Shown: piece by piece, positions 7,501 through 9,810 of the stretch | How the letters are laid out: every line of letters starts with the position of its first letter | Position numbering within the stretch: position 1 is the stretch's first letter | From: Patescibacteria group bacterium | Lineage (GTDB): Bacteria > Patescibacteriota > Gracilibacteria > BD1-5 > UBA2023 | Direction of reading: 5' to 3' | Assembly (NCBI GenBank): GCA_030836665.1 | Contig: JAUPLX010000008.1 | Span: forward strand, 1 to 9,810 | Length of the DNA: 9,810 nt | Translations under genes and position numbers: made by a program | The notes under the pieces: model-generated | Told to the model about the DNA's origin: nothing | Database searches by the model: none | What the model saw: only the letters and a program-made list of their open reading frames with translations

Positions 7501-8401
7501 TTTGCAAGAACGAAATCGTTCCCGAATTCGTCAGGTCGAGCGCTCCGGAGAACGTGATTTTTCCGAGTCCGGTTTTTTCGAAGAAGAGCCCCGAATATGC
7601 CGTAACGTTGGAATTCGTCACTCCGGTGAAGTTATTCGCGATGCCGGCCGCGGTAATTCCCGAACCAACGGTCGCGTACAATCCGTCCCAGCTGAACGCG
7701 GTCGAGAACGTTCCGGCCGGTACGGTCGCTTGGTTGCCGGCACTGTCCGTGACGGTAAGCGAATACGCGTACGTGGAATTGGACGAGAGTCCGACCACGC
7801 TTCCCGTAAGTTCCGAAACGGTCCCGTCGAGATTGACGGTTCCCGTTTCGACCGCCCCTCCGACTCCCGAGTACGAGAGCGTCGCGCCGGAGAAATTCGC
7901 TTCGGTGACGGTAATTCCCGAGAAATCGACCGAACCGGTAGACGCGGAAAGCGTTCCGGTAGAGGTTACGACCGGAACGACCGTGTCTTTCGTAACGGTC
8001 GTCCCGCTAATCGAAGGGGTCGTCACTACGGCACCACTATCGAATACGGAGCCGCTAAGAGAGTAGGTTCCATCATCGAAGGACGAGAAGTCGATAGGCG
8101 ATATCGATCCCGTTCCTTCTCCGCCGGTAGCCGGCACGGAAGCGCCGGTAGCGATGACGCTCGCGCCGGAAAGCACTTCGACGTAGACGTAGTCGCCCGG
8201 ATTGAGAGTCGATCCGGCAAGGTCGAATTCAGCAACGTAACTTCCGGAATTCGTCGCATTCACGTAGCCGTTGTTTGTCCCTGAAAGGTTGGCGGCCACG
8301 GCATACGCCAAAAACGGCTGAAACGTCGAAAACGTCAAAATGAACGCCAGCGTTCCCGCGGCTTTCTTCCGTACTCCCTGAAAGAATTTTTCGTTTCCCA
8401 T
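4538..8401 (-). CDS. Large secreted S-layer-type surface protein with Ig-like modules and three SLH domains
   Basis: A 1287-residue protein ending in TAG. Residues 1-36 form a signal peptide: basic RKK at 11-13, a hydrophobic core, and AVA before the likely cleavage. The body is very rich in Ser, Thr, Gly and Val and poor in Lys and Arg. Recognisable modules are a Bap-type bacterial Ig-like domain (about 505-600, with TDEAGNPNAAAS), a second Ig-like unit (about 605-690, with AVATDLSGNTGSVSV) and a fibronectin-III-like unit (about 692-778, with LTGLSSDTTYYYRTF). Two short Cys-pair motifs occur at 375-397 and 919-939. A Gly/Ser/Thr/Pro linker (1041-1088) leads to three SLH domains (about 1115-1158, 1174-1220, 1233-1283), each with an intact TRAE motif. 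SLH domains bind secondary cell-wall polymers, so this is probably an S-layer or adhesin protein outside the cell; the ligand is unknown. No Shine-Dalgarno sequence precedes the ATG. About 150 glycines, none encoded by UGA. Confidence 0.93.
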   Translation of the reverse strand: MGNEKFFQGVRKKAAGTLAFILTFSTFQPFLAYAVAANLSGTNNGYVNATNSGSYVAEFDLAGSTLNPGDYVYVEVLSGASVIATGASVPATGGEGTGSISPIDFSSFDDGTYSLSGSVFDSGAVVTTPSISGTTVTKDTVVPVVTSTGTLSASTGSVDFSGITVTEANFSGATLSYSGVGGAVETGTVNLDGTVSELTGSVVGLSSNSTYAYSLTVTDSAGNQATVPAGTFSTAFSWDGLYATVGSGITAAGIANNFTGVTNSNVTAYSGLFFEKTGLGKITFSGALDLTNSGTISFLQNLGSYLDMSGGYVGLTVSSGSTASGSIFQSAGATIEVYFSSQVFASGSLDPSAIVVKDNEGNVLDSSGMLSNVTCAVGMGGEQTCFFEASHFTTFDFKPTLPSVSVASGNSISGALAKTGDTVTITFTGSESLTGVTATMSGVNNGSPLTVAGSGASWTATGTVTSTGSVSGATFAIDFSDLLGNAGDTVTSTTDSSSVSFDPTAPTAVLSSSAPSTISGAISVDVEFSETATGFILGDISVTNGIASSLTPTSSTGYSFTVTPSSYSGAMTVSIGTGTFTDEAGNPNAAASNTLAYTVSVTDTDNPVVTVGSHTDNQNVTGSTASLTGSVTDTGGIAGVSVNGNPAQVSSGTWSLTLTGLTAGNNAVEAVATDLSGNTGSVSVNLIRVVAAPTNQTATLSGSTEAVIAFSTDLVATGSVQYGTNSGSLGSSAVGSTAATSHQIPLTGLSSDTTYYYRTFGLSDGNTGSLSEISSFKTPAVVDVLASSGTVTATGSAYLSGATSTGATFTNTGTLVITSLGSSGSVQLAMSGLTISASGSWDGNFQAPTSTSNTATGAGTGYTFTGTVYQIGSPNAELTLTGGSAATVTVNVGTSFSGTTLKVYRSTDGGTVYSYLAECTVDSSGNCTFSSSQFSLFGFAAPSDTTPNAFSFTDVTGSEFSTIIESAAITVSGINAASTISVTGGSYSVNGGSYTTATGTVNNGDTVKAKATTAAAYSTAVNVAVTIGGVSDTFTVTTKTSSSGGGSAGGGGGGSSSSSTVTTTPPVTTSTGTTTATSSGSTPSPSMEEDVLDIITEPASEDAPSDTLSKSELVFRDITGNWARSYVETLAMRGIVRNTEAYRPDDALTRAEFLKIVGNSAGWDIAIATSVSSFEDVDAGAWYSTYAEYAVSNGIIMKSAKFRPNDKITRAEIAKILVKAVGKSAVNPDRPSFSDVASGHSLFTFVEAAKKYGIFDGQQIAGKLVFRPNDNITRAEIAKVVVRTFEF
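4553..5059 (-). other. Three SLH cell-wall-anchoring domains
   Basis: Residues 1115-1283 of the surface protein. Each repeat begins with an F-x-D motif (FRDI, FEDV, FSDV), contains an aromatic/helical stretch ending in a Gly-Ile turn, and carries a RPND/RPDD turn before the TRAE motif that in characterised SLH proteins contacts the wall polymer. All three TRAE motifs are intact, so the anchor should be functional. Confidence 0.92.
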
Positions 8402-8406
8402 AGGTC

Positions 8407-8447
8407 AAAAAATTACGGAGTAAACTTGCCCAGTTTAGTCCGTAATT
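8407..8447 (-). terminator. Rho-independent terminator after lepA
   Basis: Inverted repeat of 16-base arms (8411-8426 and 8432-8447) with one mismatch (8420/8438) and a 5-base loop, followed on the minus strand by a run of six T (8407-8412, the innermost two bases belonging to the stem). It lies about 60 bases past the lepA stop and ends 5 bases before the surface-protein ATG. It could instead serve as a leader hairpin for the surface-protein gene. Confidence 0.75.
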
Positions 8448-8459
8448 CCGGAGGCGCAA
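8432..8459 (-). promoter_or_regulatory. Candidate promoter for the surface-protein gene, inside the terminator
   Basis: On the minus strand TTGCGC (8454-8459), a 16-base spacer and TAAACT (8432-8437). The -10 lies in the first arm of the lepA terminator, and the predicted start near 8425 falls just past the loop, so the new transcript would lack the first arm and could not fold the hairpin. The leader would be about 24 bases. The hexamers are imperfect, so this is a candidate only. Confidence 0.4.
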
Positions 8460-8507
8460 TAGCGAATCGATTGACAATGGGAAAATCGGTTTCGATATCG
8501 GCTGACG

Positions 8508-9810
8508 TTATTTTTTCAATATGTTCACGAAGGTTTCACTCGGGATGCTTACCCGTCCGAACTGCTTCATCTTCTTCTTTCCTTCCTTCTGTTTTTCGAG
8601 GAGTTTCCGCTTACGGGAGATATCGCCGCCATAGAGTTTGGCGGTAACGTCCTTCCGGAGAGCCGAGAGGTCTTCGCGAGCGATGACGGTATTGCCGAGG
8701 GCGGCTTGAATGGCGATGGCGAACTGCGCTTTAGGGATGTTATCCTTGAGTTTCCGACAAATGTTTCCGCCGAGCGTCCGGGCACGGCCGGAATGAACGA
8801 TCATGGAGAAAGCGTCGACCTTTTCTCCCGCGACGAGAATGTCGAGGCGGTGGAGGTCGTCCATCTGGTAGCGGAGGAATTCGTAAGAAAGCGAACCGTA
8901 TCCGGAAGAAATGCTTTTGAGATCGTCGTAGAAATCGCCGACGAGTTCGGCCATCGGAATTTCGTAGCTGAGCACTACGCGACGGGCGTCGAGATAATTC
9001 TGAGCGGTGAATTTTCCGCGGCGTTCTTGGCAGAGTTGCATGAGTCCGCCCACGTATTCGGAGGGGGTGATGATTTCGATCTTCGCGATGGGTTCTTCGA
9101 TATGGAGGAGGTTGCCCGGTTTCGGAAGGTCTTCCGGATTGGAGACGTAGACGGCGGTCGCGGTCTTGTTTTCGAATTCGAGGAGTTCCGGACGGTTGCG
9201 CGGGTAATCCGCGACCTTGTCGCCCGCCACGACGACGCGGTAGGTCACCTGCGGGGAGGTCATGATGACATCCATGTCGAATTCGCGCCAAAGGCGTTCT
9301 TTGACGATGTCGAGATGGAGAAGTCCGAGGAATCCGCAACGGAACCCGTGCCCGAGAGCGGGAGAAACTTCGTTTTCGGTAGAAAGCGAAGAATCGTTGA
9401 GCATCAGCTTGTCGAGCGAATCTTTGAGTTTGGGGTATTCGTCGGTATCCACCGGGTATACTCCGGCGAAGACGAACGGGGTGATGCGCTTGAATCCGTC
9501 GATTGGAATCTTCCGGTCGGAAGCACCCTTGAAGAGCGTATCCCCCACTTTCGCTTCCGCGACGGTCTTCAAGCCCGTGACGACGTATCCGATTTCCCCT
9601 TCGTTGATTATGCCGATGGGGTCGTATTTCGGACGGAAACATCCCACTTCGAGCGCTTCCATTTTCGAACCGGTATGGATGAGTTCCAAGGAATCGCCCT
9701 TCTTAATGGTTCCCGAGAAGAGCTTCACGTAGACGACGACGCCCTTGTAGGTATCGTACTGCGAATCGAAAATGAGTGCCTTGACCGCACCGGATTCGGC
9801 TTTTTCGGAA
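8508..9810 (-). CDS. lepA: Elongation factor 4 (LepA), C-terminal 433 residues (partial)
   Basis: The frame is open from the right edge of the window to TAA at 8508-8510; the N-terminal GTPase domain lies outside. The first visible residues, ALIFDSQYDTYKGVVVYV, match the start of LepA domain II. Further signatures are GHGFRCGFLGLLHLDIVKER (EF-G domain III-like), CQERRG in the domain V-like region, and the LepA-specific C-terminal tail with KLYGGDISRKRKLLEKQKEG and a basic KKKMKQFG. LepA is a ribosome-binding translational GTPase that can back-translocate or remodel stalled ribosomes; its tail reaches the peptidyl-transferase centre. No part looks damaged. The surface-protein gene follows on the same strand after 106 bases containing a terminator. 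Confidence 0.97.
   Translation of the reverse strand, partial: SEKAESGAVKALIFDSQYDTYKGVVVYVKLFSGTIKKGDSLELIHTGSKMEALEVGCFRPKYDPIGIINEGEIGYVVTGLKTVAEAKVGDTLFKGASDRKIPIDGFKRITPFVFAGVYPVDTDEYPKLKDSLDKLMLNDSSLSTENEVSPALGHGFRCGFLGLLHLDIVKERLWREFDMDVIMTSPQVTYRVVVAGDKVADYPRNRPELLEFENKTATAVYVSNPEDLPKPGNLLHIEEPIAKIEIITPSEYVGGLMQLCQERRGKFTAQNYLDARRVVLSYEIPMAELVGDFYDDLKSISSGYGSLSYEFLRYQMDDLHRLDILVAGEKVDAFSMIVHSGRARTLGGNICRKLKDNIPKAQFAIAIQAALGNTVIAREDLSALRKDVTAKLYGGDISRKRKLLEKQKEGKKKMKQFGRVSIPSETFVNILKK

Noticed and set aside
4628..8284. Long plus-strand open frames opposite the surface-protein gene (for example 4628-5896, 6552-7391, 7415-8284)
   Set aside because: They are antisense to a gene with clear signal peptide and SLH domains, are low-complexity (Arg/Gly- or Val/Pro/Glu-rich), and arise from its biased Ser/Thr/Gly codons.
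1..9810. CRISPR arrays, tRNA or rRNA genes, insertion sequences
   Set aside because: I saw no regularly spaced direct repeats, no tRNA-like cloverleaf, no transposase and no terminal inverted repeats; the only inverted repeats are short terminator hairpins.

Overview
The window is densely coding and about half GC by eye. It holds eight protein genes or gene ends and no RNA genes. The decisive clue to the organism is one plus-strand gene (3572-4474) that reads as a single 300-residue FemAB/GNAT-type aminoacyltransferase only if two in-frame UGA codons are sense. The second UGA falls where this family normally has a glycine. All eight visible genes end in TAA (6) or TAG (2), never TGA. Together this points to the UGA=glycine code (translation table 25) of the Gracilibacteria/Absconditabacteria branch of Patescibacteria (CPR). 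The lineage is an inference; the in-frame UGAs and the stop-codon pattern are read directly from the sequence.

Layout, left to right. The C-terminal end of an unidentified plus-strand gene (1-146) converges on a minus-strand group read right to left: ndk (2344-2781), an RluD-type pseudouridine synthase (1299-2294) and a tandem HD-domain protein (154-1293). The last two are 5 bases apart and probably co-transcribed; a strong hairpin terminator separates ndk from them. Upstream of ndk on the minus strand is an unrecognised 205-residue protein (2851-3468). It diverges from the UGA-containing aminoacyltransferase gene, which ends at a bidirectional terminator (4487-4515) shared with a convergent surface-protein gene. 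That gene (4538-8401, minus) encodes a 1287-residue secreted protein with a signal peptide, a long Ser/Thr/Gly-rich chain of Ig-like and fibronectin-like modules, a low-complexity linker and three C-terminal SLH cell-wall-anchoring domains. To its right is the 3' part of lepA (elongation factor 4, minus, running off the window), ending in a hairpin terminator that overlaps a plausible promoter for the surface-protein gene.

Functionally this mixes housekeeping genes (lepA, ndk, rluD-like) with cell-envelope genes (SLH surface protein, FemAB-like transferase). None of the six gene starts inside the window has a recognisable Shine-Dalgarno sequence, and at least one start lies where a leaderless transcript would begin. 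The most notable observations are the UGA recoding, confined here to one gene although a neighbour has about 150 glycines and no UGA; an HD protein with one intact and one apparently decayed catalytic domain; and a promoter nested in the terminator ahead of the surface-protein gene.
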